A stretch of 64,000 bases of DNA from CAWHQZ01 sp963831645 (GCA_963831645.1 CAWHQZ010000028.1:248001-312000), one strand, 5' to 3'. Shown: positions 47,272 to 57,200, counted from the first letter of the stretch. A program made the numbers and translations. Notes: generated by a model from the sequence alone, not told the origin.

Positions 47272-49176
47272 ATGAGAAGTCGTCTTGTTTTCTGCACCCT
47301 GGCGGGGCTGCTGCTGTTCGTCAGCGCGCCCGCTGCGGCCTTCATCGAGTCCGACAGCCTCAAAGCGCAGGTGGAGGAGGGCAAGCTGCCGCCGGTGGCT
47401 GCGCGTCTTCCCAGCGTGCCGCGCGTTATCGAGATGAAAAGCCACGGGCGCGAACCTGGAGTACACGGCGGCACGGTGCGCATGCTCGTCGGCGGTCCAA
47501 AAGACATCCGTCTCATGACCATCTACGGCTACGCGCGGCTCGTCGGTTACGATGAGAAGCTCAATCTCCAGCCCGACATCCTTGAAGCCTACACCGTGGA
47601 AGAGGGCCGCATCTTCACTTTCAAGATCAGGCCGGGCCACAAATGGTCGGATGGCCACCCGCTGACGGCGGAGGATTTTCGCTACGCCTTCGAGGACGTG
47701 ATGAGCAACGAGGATTTGGCGGCCGGCGGCTTCTCGCCCTACCTGCTATCCGATGGCAAGCCGCCCAGGTTCGAAGTCGTTGATGACCTGACAGTGCGCT
47801 ATACCTGGGATGTTCCCAATCCGGATTTCCTTCCCCAGCTGGCCGCCGCGCAGCCGCTCTACATGGTCATGCCGGCGCACTACCTCAAGCAGTTTCACAA
47901 GAAGTATCAGACCGAGGAGGCGCTCGAAGAGTTGGTCAAGAAAAAAAAGGCCAAGAAGTGGACGACCCTCCACACCCGCATGGCCCGCCAGTATCGTCCG
48001 GAAAATCCGGAGCTGCCGACCCTCGACCCATGGCGCAACACCACCGCGCCGCCCAGCGAACAGTTCGTGTTCGAGCGCAATCCCTACTACCACCGGGTTG
48101 ACGAAAATGGCCGCCAGCTTCCCTACATCGACCGCTTTGTGCTCAACGCAAGCTCTTCCTCCATCATTCCCGCCAAGACTGGCGCCGGCGAGACCGATCT
48201 GCAGGGATCGTTTATCCAGTTCGATGACTACACTTTTCTCAGGGAAGCCGAGAAACGGCATCCGATCAAGGTGAACCTGTGGCAGAGTGCCCTGGGCTCC
48301 CGCGTGGCGCTCCTGCCCAACCTCAATTATGAAGACCCGGTGTGGCGCAAAGTGCTGCAGGATGTGCGGTTTCGGCGCGCCCTGTCGCTTGCCATCGATC
48401 GGCGGGAAATCAACCTCGCGGTGTTCTTCGGCCTAGGCAGGGAGAGTGCGGATACCGTGCTCCCCAAAAGCCCGCTTTTCCGCCAGGAATATGCGGACGC
48501 CTGGGCTGCACACGATCCGGAGCAGGCCGACCAGCTCCTCGACGAGGCCGGTCTCATCGAGCGCGATGAGGACGGTTTCAGGCTGCTGCCCGATGGACGC
48601 CCCGCCGACATCATCGTCGAGACCGCTGGCGAAAGCACCCTTGAAAGCGATGTGCTCGAGCTGGTCGCCGACCATTGGCGAAAGGTCGGCATACGACTCT
48701 TCGCCCGCGCCACCCAGCGCGACGTCTTCCGCAGCCGAGTACTCGGCGGCCAGACGATGATGGGCACCTGGTCGGGCATCGACAACGGCATCCCCACCGC
48801 GAACATGAATCCCGGCGAGCTCGCGCCGACGACGGAAACCCAGCTGCAGTGGCCGCAATGGGGCATGTATTACGAATCGCGCGGCGAGCGCGGTGCGGCG
48901 CCCGACCTTCCCGAGGCGGCGAGGCTGGTCGAACTGCTGAAGAAGTGGCGTCTGTCCGGGGAGGCGGCCGAGCGCGAGCGCATCTGGCATGAAATGCTCG
49001 CGCTTTATACCGATCAGGTGTTTTCGATCGGCATCGTAAATTCAACCCTGCAGCCGATCGTCGCCACGGACAAGCTCAGAAACCTGCCGGTCAGCGCCCC
49101 TTACAGCTTTGATCCGACCTCCTATTTCGGCGTCTACATGACCGACGCGTTCTGGCTCGAGAATGGAGGCCGGTAG
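47272..49176 (+). CDS. family 5 extracellular solute-binding protein
   Basis: A 634-residue periplasmic binding protein with signal peptide LVFCTLAGLLLFVSAPAAA. Family 5 features: LQPDILEAYTVEEGRIFTFKIRPGHKWSDG (read across the standard strand-helix), LTAEDFRYAFEDV, and a central YIDRFVLNASSSS segment. It is longer than typical oligopeptide-binding proteins (about 530), resembling YejA-like members. It lies between the ATPase gene and permease genes of one import system. Confidence 0.9.
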   Translation: MRSRLVFCTLAGLLLFVSAPAAAFIESDSLKAQVEEGKLPPVAARLPSVPRVIEMKSHGREPGVHGGTVRMLVGGPKDIRLMTIYGYARLVGYDEKLNLQPDILEAYTVEEGRIFTFKIRPGHKWSDGHPLTAEDFRYAFEDVMSNEDLAAGGFSPYLLSDGKPPRFEVVDDLTVRYTWDVPNPDFLPQLAAAQPLYMVMPAHYLKQFHKKYQTEEALEELVKKKKAKKWTTLHTRMARQYRPENPELPTLDPWRNTTAPPSEQFVFERNPYYHRVDENGRQLPYIDRFVLNASSSSIIPAKTGAGETDLQGSFIQFDDYTFLREAEKRHPIKVNLWQSALGSRVALLPNLNYEDPVWRKVLQDVRFRRALSLAIDRREINLAVFFGLGRESADTVLPKSPLFRQEYADAWAAHDPEQADQLLDEAGLIERDEDGFRLLPDGRPADIIVETAGESTLESDVLELVADHWRKVGIRLFARATQRDVFRSRVLGGQTMMGTWSGIDNGIPTANMNPGELAPTTETQLQWPQWGMYYESRGERGAAPDLPEAARLVELLKKWRLSGEAAERERIWHEMLALYTDQVFSIGIVNSTLQPIVATDKLRNLPVSAPYSFDPTSYFGVYMTDAFWLENGGR

Positions 49177-49178
49177 CC

Positions 49179-50177
49179 GTGCTGCGCTACATTCTCTGGC
49201 GCATCGCGGTGATGATACCGACCCTGCTCATCATTTCGGCGCTGATTTTCACCATCATCGAGCTGCCGCCCGGCGACTACTTCGAGAGCTACATCGCCGA
49301 GCTGCAGGCAGCCGGCGAAGGCGTCAACGTCGAGCAGATCGAGGCGCTTCGCAAGGAGTACGGTTTCGACAAGCCCCCGGTGCTGCGCTACTTCCAGTGG
49401 CTGGCGGGGATGTTCCGGGGCGATTTCGGCTATTCCTTCGAATACCAGCTGCCGGTCACCGACGTGGTCGGCGACCGGCTCTGGCTCACCGTGCTCCTGT
49501 CCTTCGTCACCATTATTTTCACCTGGCTCGTTGCTTTTCCGATCGGCATCTATTCCGCTACCCATCAGTACAGTTGGAACGACTACGGGCTCACCTTCCT
49601 GGGGCTGATCGGCCTCGCCATTCCCAATTTCATGCTGGCGCTGATTTTCCTCTACCTGGCGAACATCTGGTTCGGCACCTCCATCGGCCACCTGATGGAT
49701 CCCGAATATCTTTCGCAGCCGATGAGCTGGGCCAAGGCGAAGTCGATCGCCGCACACTTGTGGATACCGGTGATCATCATCGGCGTCGCCGGGACAGCCG
49801 GCATGATCCGCAGACTGCGGGCCAACCTGCTCGATGAATTGCAGAAGCAGTATGTGGTCACGGCGCGCGCCAAGGGCCTGCATCCGTTCAAGGCGCTGGT
49901 GAAATATCCGTTGCGCATGGCGCTAAACTTCTTCATCGCCGACATCGGCTCGATCCTGCCGGCCATCATTTCCGGCGCCGAGATCACCGCCATCGTGCTC
50001 TCCCTCGAGACCACCGGTCCGTTGTTGATCAAGGCTCTGCAGAGTCAGGACATGTACCTTGCCGGCTCGTTTCTGATGTTCCTGGCCTTCCTCACCGTGA
50101 TCGGTGTCCTGATCTCGGATCTGGCGCTCGCCGCGCTCGATCCGCGTATTCGCCTCCAGGGAGGCAGCGCGAAGTGA
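49179..50177 (+). CDS. ABC importer permease, YejB/DppB type
   Basis: A 332-residue inner-membrane permease. N-terminal ILWRIAVMIPTLLIISALIF is followed by the periplasmic loop and further hydrophobic helices; the EAA-type loop reads VVTARAKGLHPFKALVKYPLR over several residues. GTG start at 49179 lies two bases after the binding-protein stop; the end overlaps the next permease by four bases (GTGA). Confidence 0.92.
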   Translation: MLRYILWRIAVMIPTLLIISALIFTIIELPPGDYFESYIAELQAAGEGVNVEQIEALRKEYGFDKPPVLRYFQWLAGMFRGDFGYSFEYQLPVTDVVGDRLWLTVLLSFVTIIFTWLVAFPIGIYSATHQYSWNDYGLTFLGLIGLAIPNFMLALIFLYLANIWFGTSIGHLMDPEYLSQPMSWAKAKSIAAHLWIPVIIIGVAGTAGMIRRLRANLLDELQKQYVVTARAKGLHPFKALVKYPLRMALNFFIADIGSILPAIISGAEITAIVLSLETTGPLLIKALQSQDMYLAGSFLMFLAFLTVIGVLISDLALAALDPRIRLQGGSAK

Positions 50178-51355
50178 AGGTCGCTTCCCCGCTGCCGCCC
50201 CCGGGCCAGGCACTGAAGCACTACGTCTCCCCGAAGCCTTTCGACCCCATGTCGATCGAGGCAATGACCACGGCACAGGAACGTGTCTTCCTGGCGTCGC
50301 AATGGCGGCTGATGTGGTGGAAATTCAAGCGCCACCGGGTCGCGGCGATTTCCGCCGCATTTCTCGCGGCCATGTACAGCGCCATTCTCATCTGCGAGTT
50401 TTTGGCGCCTTACAACCTGCATACCCGCAACATCGACTTCATATTTGCGCCGCCCCAGCGGGTGCACCTCTTCCACCAGGGCGAGTTTATCGGTCCGCAC
50501 GTGATCGGCCGCTCGATGAAGCTCAACATGGACACGCTCAAGCGCGAGTACTCGGAAATACCAGGCGACGTGCAGCGCATTCGCTTCTTCTGCCGCGGCG
50601 ACAAGTATCTTTTCTGGGGGTTATGGGAGGGCGACCTTCACTTGTTCTGTCCGGCTGAAGGGGGGCAACTTTTTCTGCTTGGCACTGACCGGCTGGGTCG
50701 CGACCTGCTTTCGCGCATCATCTACGGCGCCCGCATCTCCCTCACGATCGGGTTGATCGGCATCGCCGTAAGTTTCGTTCTCGGCATCGTCATCGGCGGG
50801 CTTGCCGGCTATCACGGCGGCATCTTCGATCTGTTCACCCAGCGCATCATTGAGGTTCTGCAATCACTGCCCAGCATTCCGCTGTGGCTGGCGCTGGCCG
50901 CAATCATGCCGATCACCTGGAGTCCGATACTCGTATATTTCGGCATCACCTTCATTCTGGGTCTGCTCGACTGGACCGGTCTGGCGCGCGCCGTGCGCTC
51001 GAAGCTACTCGCGCTCAGGGAGGAAGACTATGTACTGGCCGCCCAGCTCATGGGCGCCGGCACCAGCCGCATTATCGGCCGCCACCTGATTCCGGGCTTT
51101 CTATCGCATCTGATAGCGGCCGCTACCCTCTCGATTCCCAGCATGATTCTCGGTGAAACGGCGCTGAGTTTCCTCGGCCTCGGTCTCAGGCCGCCGATTA
51201 CCAGCTGGGGCGTGCTGCTGACCGAAGCGCAGAACGTCAACGTCGTAGCTCTCTATCCGTGGCTGTTGCTGCCGGTTGTGCCTGTGGTCCTGGTGATCCT
51301 GGCGTTCAACTTCATGGGCGACGGATTGCGCGATGCCGCCGATCCCTACAAATGA
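50174..51355 (+). CDS. ABC importer permease, YejE/DppC type
   Basis: A 393-residue permease with an N-terminal cytoplasmic extension, a first membrane segment (VAAISAAFLAAMYSAILICEF), a sizeable periplasmic insert, and the C-terminal permease core: GTDRLGRDLLSRIIYGARISL, VLAAQLMGAGTSRIIGRHLIP (EAA loop) and GETALSFLGLGLRPP. These are DppC/YejE signatures. It completes the import system begun at 45307. Confidence 0.92.
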   Translation: MKVASPLPPPGQALKHYVSPKPFDPMSIEAMTTAQERVFLASQWRLMWWKFKRHRVAAISAAFLAAMYSAILICEFLAPYNLHTRNIDFIFAPPQRVHLFHQGEFIGPHVIGRSMKLNMDTLKREYSEIPGDVQRIRFFCRGDKYLFWGLWEGDLHLFCPAEGGQLFLLGTDRLGRDLLSRIIYGARISLTIGLIGIAVSFVLGIVIGGLAGYHGGIFDLFTQRIIEVLQSLPSIPLWLALAAIMPITWSPILVYFGITFILGLLDWTGLARAVRSKLLALREEDYVLAAQLMGAGTSRIIGRHLIPGFLSHLIAAATLSIPSMILGETALSFLGLGLRPPITSWGVLLTEAQNVNVVALYPWLLLPVVPVVLVILAFNFMGDGLRDAADPYK

Positions 51356-51455
51356 CGGCCCACGGGCGGCGATTTTTTGGCTGCGCACCCGGATCAGGTA
51401 GGCTAGAGGGCGGCGGTTGGGGGCTCGAACGCGGGGCCAACAAGGGAATCGGGTC

Positions 51456-52664
51456 ATGCGGCGGTTAGATGAAGCGCGCGTACTCATGTACAGCCACGAT
51501 ACCTTCGGGCTCGGCCATCTGCGGCGCTGCCGCACCATTGCCCACCATCTCGTAGAGCACTTTCGCGGCCTGCACGTACTTATCATCTCGGGCTCGCCGA
51601 TTGCGGGGGCTTTCGATTTTCGCGCCCGCGTCGAGTTTGTGAAGATCCCGAGCGTCGTCAAGCTCAATGGCGGCGAATACGCAGCGCACAACCGCCATAT
51701 CGATCTCGACGAGGCCATGTTGATGCGGCAGCTGATGATCCGCCAGACGGCGGAGACGTTTCAGCCGGATCTCGTCATTGTCGACAAGGAGCCGCTGGGG
51801 CTGGACGGGGAGCTGGAAGAGACGCTCTCGTATCTCAAGACGCGCGGCGCCACGCTCGTGCTTGGCCTGCGCGAGGTGATGGATTCACCACAGCTTCTCG
51901 CCCGTGAATGGGCGCAGCGCGACGTGCTGCGCAAGATCGGCATCCTGTATGACATGATCTGGGTCTATGGCCCGGCTGATTTCTGGGATCCGCTGGTCGG
52001 CCTCGACGCTCCGGCAAGCGTGCTGCGCCGCCGGAGCTTCGTCGGATTCCTGCATCGTACGCTGCCGATTTCACCGGTCTCCAACCACGAGCCTCACGGC
52101 GACTATATCCTGGTAACCGCCGGCGGCGGCGGCGACGGCGCCGACCTCATCGACAACGTCCTTTCGGCCTATCAGCGCAATGCCATGCCGCACCGGGCGC
52201 TCGTTGTCATGGGCCCGTTCATGCCCGCTGACCGGCGCGAAGCGCTGTGGGCAAAGGCCAAAACTATCCCGGCGATCGACATCATCCAGTTTGACAACCG
52301 CCTGGAGACCCTGATCGCCGGGTCCCGCGCGGTGGTCGGAATGGGCGGATACAACACGTTCTGCGAAGTGCTCTCCTTCGACAAGCCGGCGCTCCTGGTG
52401 CCGCGCGTTGCGCCGCGCGAGGAACAGTTCCTGCGGGTACGGCGCGGCGCGGAACTCGGTCTCATCGACATGCTGCTGCCTGCTGAGACACAGAACCAGG
52501 AACTGCTGACCGGCGTGTTGAGAAAGTTGCCCGAGCGACCGCCGCCCTCGCTGCGCGGCCATCGTGTCGCCCTCGACGGCCTGCCCAACATCAGGGTTGC
52601 GGTCGAGAACTGGATCAGGCAGCGTCCGGTGCAGCGGTTGGCCGTGGTCGAAGCCAAGATCTGA
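51456..52664 (+). CDS. MurG-like GT-B glycosyltransferase family protein
   Basis: A 402-residue putative glycosyltransferase. It opens with VLMYSHDTFGLGHLRRC, the glycine-rich acceptor loop of this family, then VIVDKEPLGLDGE and a C-terminal donor domain with VTAGGGGDGADL and AVVGMGGYNTFCEVLSFDKPALLVPR, the sugar-nucleotide site resembling GT28. The start ATG 51456 has an AAGGGA site. It is the first of three glycosyltransferases in a row; the third (53934) is of the same type, so they may be paralogues. Confidence 0.82.
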   Translation: MRRLDEARVLMYSHDTFGLGHLRRCRTIAHHLVEHFRGLHVLIISGSPIAGAFDFRARVEFVKIPSVVKLNGGEYAAHNRHIDLDEAMLMRQLMIRQTAETFQPDLVIVDKEPLGLDGELEETLSYLKTRGATLVLGLREVMDSPQLLAREWAQRDVLRKIGILYDMIWVYGPADFWDPLVGLDAPASVLRRRSFVGFLHRTLPISPVSNHEPHGDYILVTAGGGGDGADLIDNVLSAYQRNAMPHRALVVMGPFMPADRREALWAKAKTIPAIDIIQFDNRLETLIAGSRAVVGMGGYNTFCEVLSFDKPALLVPRVAPREEQFLRVRRGAELGLIDMLLPAETQNQELLTGVLRKLPERPPPSLRGHRVALDGLPNIRVAVENWIRQRPVQRLAVVEAKI

Positions 52665-52674
52665 CACCTTCCCT

Positions 52675-53937
52675 ATGGTCGATCTGGTCGTAGTGATACT
52701 GAAAGGCTATCCGCGCCTCTCCGAGACATTCATTGCCCAGGAGCTGCTCGGACTCGAGCGCCACGGTATGGGCCTCGCCATCGTCGCACTGCGCCGGCCG
52801 GAAGACGGTGAGCGCCATCCCGTTCACCGCGAAATCCGGGCACCCGTCTGCTATCTTCCCGAATACCTGCATCACGAGCCGTTGCGGGTGATAAAAGCTT
52901 GGTGGCAGGTGCGACGCCTTGCCGGATACCGCTCTGCCCGGCAGGCATTCTTCTCCGACCTGCAGCGCGACTGGTCGCGCAATCGTTGCCGTCGCTTTGG
53001 CCAAGCGCTCGTACTTGCCGCCGAGATGCCGCAGAAGGCGGGTTGGCTGCATGCACATTTTCTGCATACGCCTGCCTCGGTAACCGCCTACGCCGGTACC
53101 TTGCGGGGTCTGGCCTGGACCTGTTCCGCCCACGCCAAAGACATCTGGACTACTCCCGAGTGGGAACTGAGGGCCAAGCTGGCAGGCTGCCGCTGGGCCG
53201 TGACCTGCACCAAAGCCGGCGCCGAGCGGCTGCGCCGCCTCGCGCCCGACGCCAGTCGGGTGCACCTCAGCTATCACGGAATCGACCTGTCGCGCTTTCC
53301 TCCTACCCAGCGTCAACTGCCGCTGCGCGACGGCGCCGACCCGTCCGACCCGGTTATCATCCTGAGTGTCGGTCGAGCGGTGGCCAAAAAGGGCTTCGAT
53401 GTGCTGCTGCATGCCCTCGCCGCGCTTCCCAAACAGCTGACCTGGCGCTTCATTCACGTCGGCGGCGGCAGCTTGCTGGAGAGGCTGCGCGGCCTGGGCG
53501 AGGCGCTTGGTCTCGCCGGTCGCATCGACTGGCGAGGTCCACTGTCGCAGGGGGAGGTTCTGCACCTCTACCGCGAAGCCGATCTGTTCGTTTTGGCGAG
53601 CCGCATTGCCGGCGACGGCGACCGCGACGGGCTGCCCAATGTCTTGCTCGAAGCCGCCAGCCAACGGCTGACGATCGTGTCGACGAGGCTGCCAGGCATA
53701 ACCGAGTTTGTGCGCGAAGGAGAAAACGGCATTGTCGTCGAACCCGGCGATTTGGGAACTCTGGCGGCAGGCCTTGAACGCGCCATCCGCGATCCGGGGT
53801 TGCGCGGCCGTCTCGGCGCGGCAGCCGAGACGGCGGTCCGGTCGCGGTTCGACCACCAGGAAGGCATTCACATCCTGGTCGGGCTTTTCGCCGATTCCGG
53901 GATATCATTTGCTTCAGGCGCGGCGGCGCCCGGATGA
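52675..53937 (+). CDS. GT4-family glycosyltransferase
   Basis: A 420-residue GT-B enzyme. N-terminal VILKGYPRLSETFIAQELLGLE is typical of exopolysaccharide GT4 enzymes; later are LHAHFLHTPA, SAHAKDIWTT, SYHGIDLSRF, ILSVGRAVAKKGFDVLLHA and the retaining-enzyme donor site DGLPNVLLEAAS with the Glu motif. It begins 10 bases after the previous gene and overlaps the next by four bases. Confidence 0.9.
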   Translation: MVDLVVVILKGYPRLSETFIAQELLGLERHGMGLAIVALRRPEDGERHPVHREIRAPVCYLPEYLHHEPLRVIKAWWQVRRLAGYRSARQAFFSDLQRDWSRNRCRRFGQALVLAAEMPQKAGWLHAHFLHTPASVTAYAGTLRGLAWTCSAHAKDIWTTPEWELRAKLAGCRWAVTCTKAGAERLRRLAPDASRVHLSYHGIDLSRFPPTQRQLPLRDGADPSDPVIILSVGRAVAKKGFDVLLHALAALPKQLTWRFIHVGGGSLLERLRGLGEALGLAGRIDWRGPLSQGEVLHLYREADLFVLASRIAGDGDRDGLPNVLLEAASQRLTIVSTRLPGITEFVREGENGIVVEPGDLGTLAAGLERAIRDPGLRGRLGAAAETAVRSRFDHQEGIHILVGLFADSGISFASGAAAPG

Positions 53938-55101
53938 GACGCAACTCGGGTCCCCGCGTGCTGTTCTACGTCCAGCATCTGCTCGGTATCGGGCATTTGG
54001 TGCGGGCGAGCCGGATCGCCGACGCTCTCATCCGCGACGGGTTCGATGTTGTGGTGGTGCGGGGCGGGATGCCGGTTGCAGGCTTCCCCGGCCCGCACGT
54101 AAAGACGGCCGCCCTGCCGGCTCTGCGCTCGGGCGGGATCGATTTCACTTCGCTCGTCGACGATCGCGGCGATCCGGTTCAACAGCAGCACCTCGATGCC
54201 CGGCGTGATCGCCTGCTGGCGCTCGCACGCGATTGGCGTCCCGACATTCTGATGCTCGAGGCGTTCCCGTTCGGGCGGCGGCAGATGCGCTTCGAGCTCA
54301 TTCCGTTGCTCGAAACGGCCGCGGCCATGCGACCGAAGCCTCGTATCGTATCGTCGATTCGCGACATCCTCCAGGAGAGCCGGAAAACTTCGCGCGCGGC
54401 GGAGATCGTGGGGCTCGTGAACGTTTACTTTGATCGCGTGCTGGTTCACGGCGACCCGAGCTTTGCCCGGCTCGAAGAAACCTTCGCCGCCGCCGGGGCG
54501 ATTGCCGGTCACGTGCGCTATACAGGCCTGGTCGCGGCGCCGGAGCCCGCTCGGTCGCGCGAGCGTTACGACGTCGTGGTTTCAGCGGGCGGCGGGGCCG
54601 CCGGGGCGAACCTGGTGCGATCGGCAATCCTGGCCGCCCGGTCGCGCGGGCAGGCAGGTCGCAAGTGGTGCGTGATCACGGGGCCCCGCCGGGAAGCCGA
54701 GTTGCCGGACGTATCAAATGCGGCAGTTGGCGACGGACTGGTCGTCGAAGATGTTCCGCTCCGACTTCGCCGGGCTGCTCGCCGCGGCCGAACTGTCCGT
54801 TTCGCAGGCCGGATACAATACCGTGAGCGATGTCCTCAGCGCCGGCTGTCGCGCGATCGTTTCCCCCTTCACCGGCGAAGGCGAGACCGAACAAACGGCG
54901 CGCGCCGCCAAACTCGAATCGAGGAAGCTGGCGCAAGTGATACCCGAAGCAGAACTCGACTCGCCATCTCTCGGCGCAGCAGTCGAGCAAACACTAGCGT
55001 TGCCAAAACCTTCCGCGCACGGCCTCGATCTTGATGGCGCCCGCAACAGCGCCCGTGAATTACGCCAACTTCTTGGGATCAAACCCAGGAGTGCGCTGTA
55101 G
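53934..55101 (+). CDS. MurG-like glycosyltransferase, second copy; one frame break
   Basis: About 389 residues when read across one shift. N-terminal VLFYVQHLLGIGHLVRASRIADAL parallels the gene at 51456; the donor domain begins VVVSAGGGAAGANLV. Near 54752-54755 the frame moves by one base, after which FRSDFAGLLAAAELSVSQAGYNTVSDVL continues over the canonical sugar-nucleotide site, and the protein ends at 55101. One surplus base explains it. The ATG overlaps the GT4 stop (ATGA). Confidence 0.82.
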
Positions 55102-55133
55102 CGAGTGCATCCACTTGTGTCACCCGCACGGCC

Positions 55134-55973
55134 GTGCTCTGGATGGCGCCGGACCTCGGATGTGGGAGCATGCTGGCGGGCGAAGCTGCTGAACGTTCAG
55201 CGATCACCGGTGATCCGGCGTGGGAAAGACTCAGCCGCGAGTTGGATCTGTGGACCGAAACGGGCCGGCCGGCGACGTTCTGGTGGAGAGACGACGACGC
55301 GGTCGCGGTAACGACTGCGCTCGAGCGCCTGCTCGAACTCCAGATGGAATTCACGGTGCCGTTGGCGCTCGCGGTCATCCCGAACCGGCTGGAACCGGGG
55401 CTCATCCGGCGCCTTGCCGGCTTCGAAGGGGTCGCGATTCTGCAGCATGGCTATCGCCACCGCAATTACGCGCCCAAGGGCGAAGGGGCCTGGGAGTGCG
55501 GCGATCATCGCCCACTCGAGCAGGTATGTGAGGAACTCGCGGCAGGTCGGAGCCAGCTCGTCGAGGCGTTCGGCGAGCGCTTCCTGCCGGTGCTGGTGCC
55601 GCCCTGGAGCCGGATTTCGGACCGGGTCGTGCAGCGTCTGCCCGCACTCGGTTTCCTCGGGCTTTCCACCGACCGCGCCGCGGATCGCGTCGAACCAGTA
55701 CCGGGCTTCGTTCAGATCGACGCTCAATGTGATCCGATCAAATGGAAAGGAGGCGCGCGGTTTACCGGCACAGGGCGGGCTCTCGATGACCTGATCGGCC
55801 ATCTGCAGGCCCGCCGCGTGGGCACAGCCGATCCGGGGGAACCGACCGGCTTCTTGACCCACCACCTGGCTCACGACGCGCCGGCCTGGGCATTCGTCGC
55901 CGAGCTCTTGCGCCGGGTGTGTGCGCATCCACGCGCCATTTGGCTGAACGCCCGCGAGGTGTTTCGGCGATGA
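55134..55973 (+). CDS. polysaccharide-deacetylase-like protein
   Basis: Up to 279 residues. The NodB-fold signs are FWWRDDDAV near residue 50 (the D-D metal motif), ALAVIPNRL, and QHGYRHRNYAP with the two metal-type histidines. It probably removes acetyl groups from an amino-sugar glycan, or acts as a related carbohydrate esterase. The start is unsettled: GTG 55134, ATG 55143 or ATG 55170. The stop overlaps the next gene by ATGA. Confidence 0.72.
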   Translation: MLWMAPDLGCGSMLAGEAAERSAITGDPAWERLSRELDLWTETGRPATFWWRDDDAVAVTTALERLLELQMEFTVPLALAVIPNRLEPGLIRRLAGFEGVAILQHGYRHRNYAPKGEGAWECGDHRPLEQVCEELAAGRSQLVEAFGERFLPVLVPPWSRISDRVVQRLPALGFLGLSTDRAADRVEPVPGFVQIDAQCDPIKWKGGARFTGTGRALDDLIGHLQARRVGTADPGEPTGFLTHHLAHDAPAWAFVAELLRRVCAHPRAIWLNAREVFRR

Positions 55974-56845
55974 CTCGTTCGCCTCCGGGGATAGAGCTTC
56001 GCGCTGCCGGCCCGGACGATCGCGACGCGGTGGTTGCGTTGTTACAGGAGCGGATGAACAGCAAAATCAGCCCAGCGGTCTGGCGCCGTCTGTTCGACTA
56101 TCCGTGGCTCGCCGACAAGCCGGATTGCGGTGTTGTCGTGTTGGAACGCGGCAGTGTCGCAGGCTATCTGGCGGTGATCTACGCTGACCGCCGGCTAGGC
56201 GGCCGCACGACCAGGACGGCCAATATGAGCTCCTTCTACCTCGCGAAGCCATTGCGTGGGCAGGGCATCGGCCTCGCCATGCTGCAGCTCGCGACCCGCG
56301 ACCCGAGCGTGACCTACACGACCTTCAGCAGTAACCCGCCCGCGCTTAGGCTGGTGGCCAAAGTCGGCCTTGTGCTTCTCGACCAGACCCGCTTCCTCTG
56401 GCGGCGCAGCGGCCGGCAAGACGTGGGCATCGAGATTCTCTCAGGCTTCCCCGCGCTGACGCCCGAGGTCCCGGATTACGAGCGGTTGATCCTGGCGGAT
56501 CATCGCGATCTGCCGGTTCAGCCCCATCTGCTGCGCGCCGCCGAGGGCGACTGCCTCATTGTCCTTTCCGTTAAAAAGAAGGGCGCGGACATCGCCTACC
56601 ACGAAGTTTTGTATCTCGGTCGGCCGCCGGTCTTCGCGCGCCATGCGCAAGGGTTCGCCAATGGGGTCTTGGCCCCTGGAGCTGCCGTGCTGGCGGTCGA
56701 TGGGCGCTTCCTGGACGGCTGCGCTGCGGTCGCCGAGAGCGAGCAGATCCGGGCACCGCGCTATTTCCGATCGCCGGTGTTGGCGCGGCGCGAGGTCGAT
56801 TTCCTCTATTCGGAGATCCCGCTGCTCGATCTCAAGCTCGATTAG
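55970..56845 (+). CDS. GNAT-fold N-acetyltransferase-like protein
   Basis: A 291-residue protein. Its first half has a GNAT pattern: ELRAAGPDDRDAVVALLQERM, SVAGYLAVIYADRR, and LRGQGIGLAMLQLA, which matches the acetyl-CoA pyrophosphate loop R-x-x-G-x-G/A. The second half is unassigned. Its place after a deacetylase-like gene and three glycosyltransferases suggests acylation of a glycan; this is inference. Confidence 0.7.
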   Translation: MTRSPPGIELRAAGPDDRDAVVALLQERMNSKISPAVWRRLFDYPWLADKPDCGVVVLERGSVAGYLAVIYADRRLGGRTTRTANMSSFYLAKPLRGQGIGLAMLQLATRDPSVTYTTFSSNPPALRLVAKVGLVLLDQTRFLWRRSGRQDVGIEILSGFPALTPEVPDYERLILADHRDLPVQPHLLRAAEGDCLIVLSVKKKGADIAYHEVLYLGRPPVFARHAQGFANGVLAPGAAVLAVDGRFLDGCAAVAESEQIRAPRYFRSPVLARREVDFLYSEIPLLDLKLD

Positions 56846-57200
56846 TTTAACCAACGTCGTCCGGTCAGGGCCGCGTTTGCCTCGCTCGCTGGGGCTCTAT
56901 CGGTGGCATGAGCCATGGCGACCTTGTATGCTGGCCTTGTGGTTGAAGCAGCGCTGGGCGGAAAACGGGTGCGGAGTGATCCGCGTGGATCGGCGGATGG
57001 CCGTAGTCTGGAGGTTCTGGACGACTTGCCGCATCTTTCCGGCCCGGCCGCGGCCGTGCGGCAGGTGCTTGCTGCCGCGGTCGAGGTTCTCAATGATGCA
57101 ATGATCGGCGCCTCCGACTTCGCCCGGCGCCGCTTTCTGGCATCGCAGCCTGCCGCATCGACGGCTCTGCACACCGACCCTCCCTGAACGCCTGCCCCGC
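56846..57200. other. 355-base gap; possible short ORF only
   Basis: An open frame at 56915-57187 (+, 90 codons, starting ATLYAGLVVEAALGG) has no recognisable family, no obvious ribosome site and an Ala-rich composition expected of chance frames here. It may be the leader of the ABC-protein gene. No promoter is clear. Confidence 0.35.

Noticed and set aside
51356..51400. Intrinsic terminator after the peptide importer (GCCCACGGGC followed later by a T-run)
   Set aside because: The stem is only four base pairs and the T-run is separated from it, so support is too weak.
2606..54755. Programmed +1 ribosomal frameshifting as the cause of the recurring breaks
   Set aside because: The breaks share no slippery codon, stop codon or stimulatory motif, affect unrelated housekeeping genes not known to frameshift, and are more simply explained by insertion errors.
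56915..57187. 90-codon plus-strand open frame between the acetyltransferase and ABC genes
   Set aside because: No ribosome site, no family and Ala/Arg-rich composition typical of chance frames in this GC-rich DNA; mentioned in the gap entry only.
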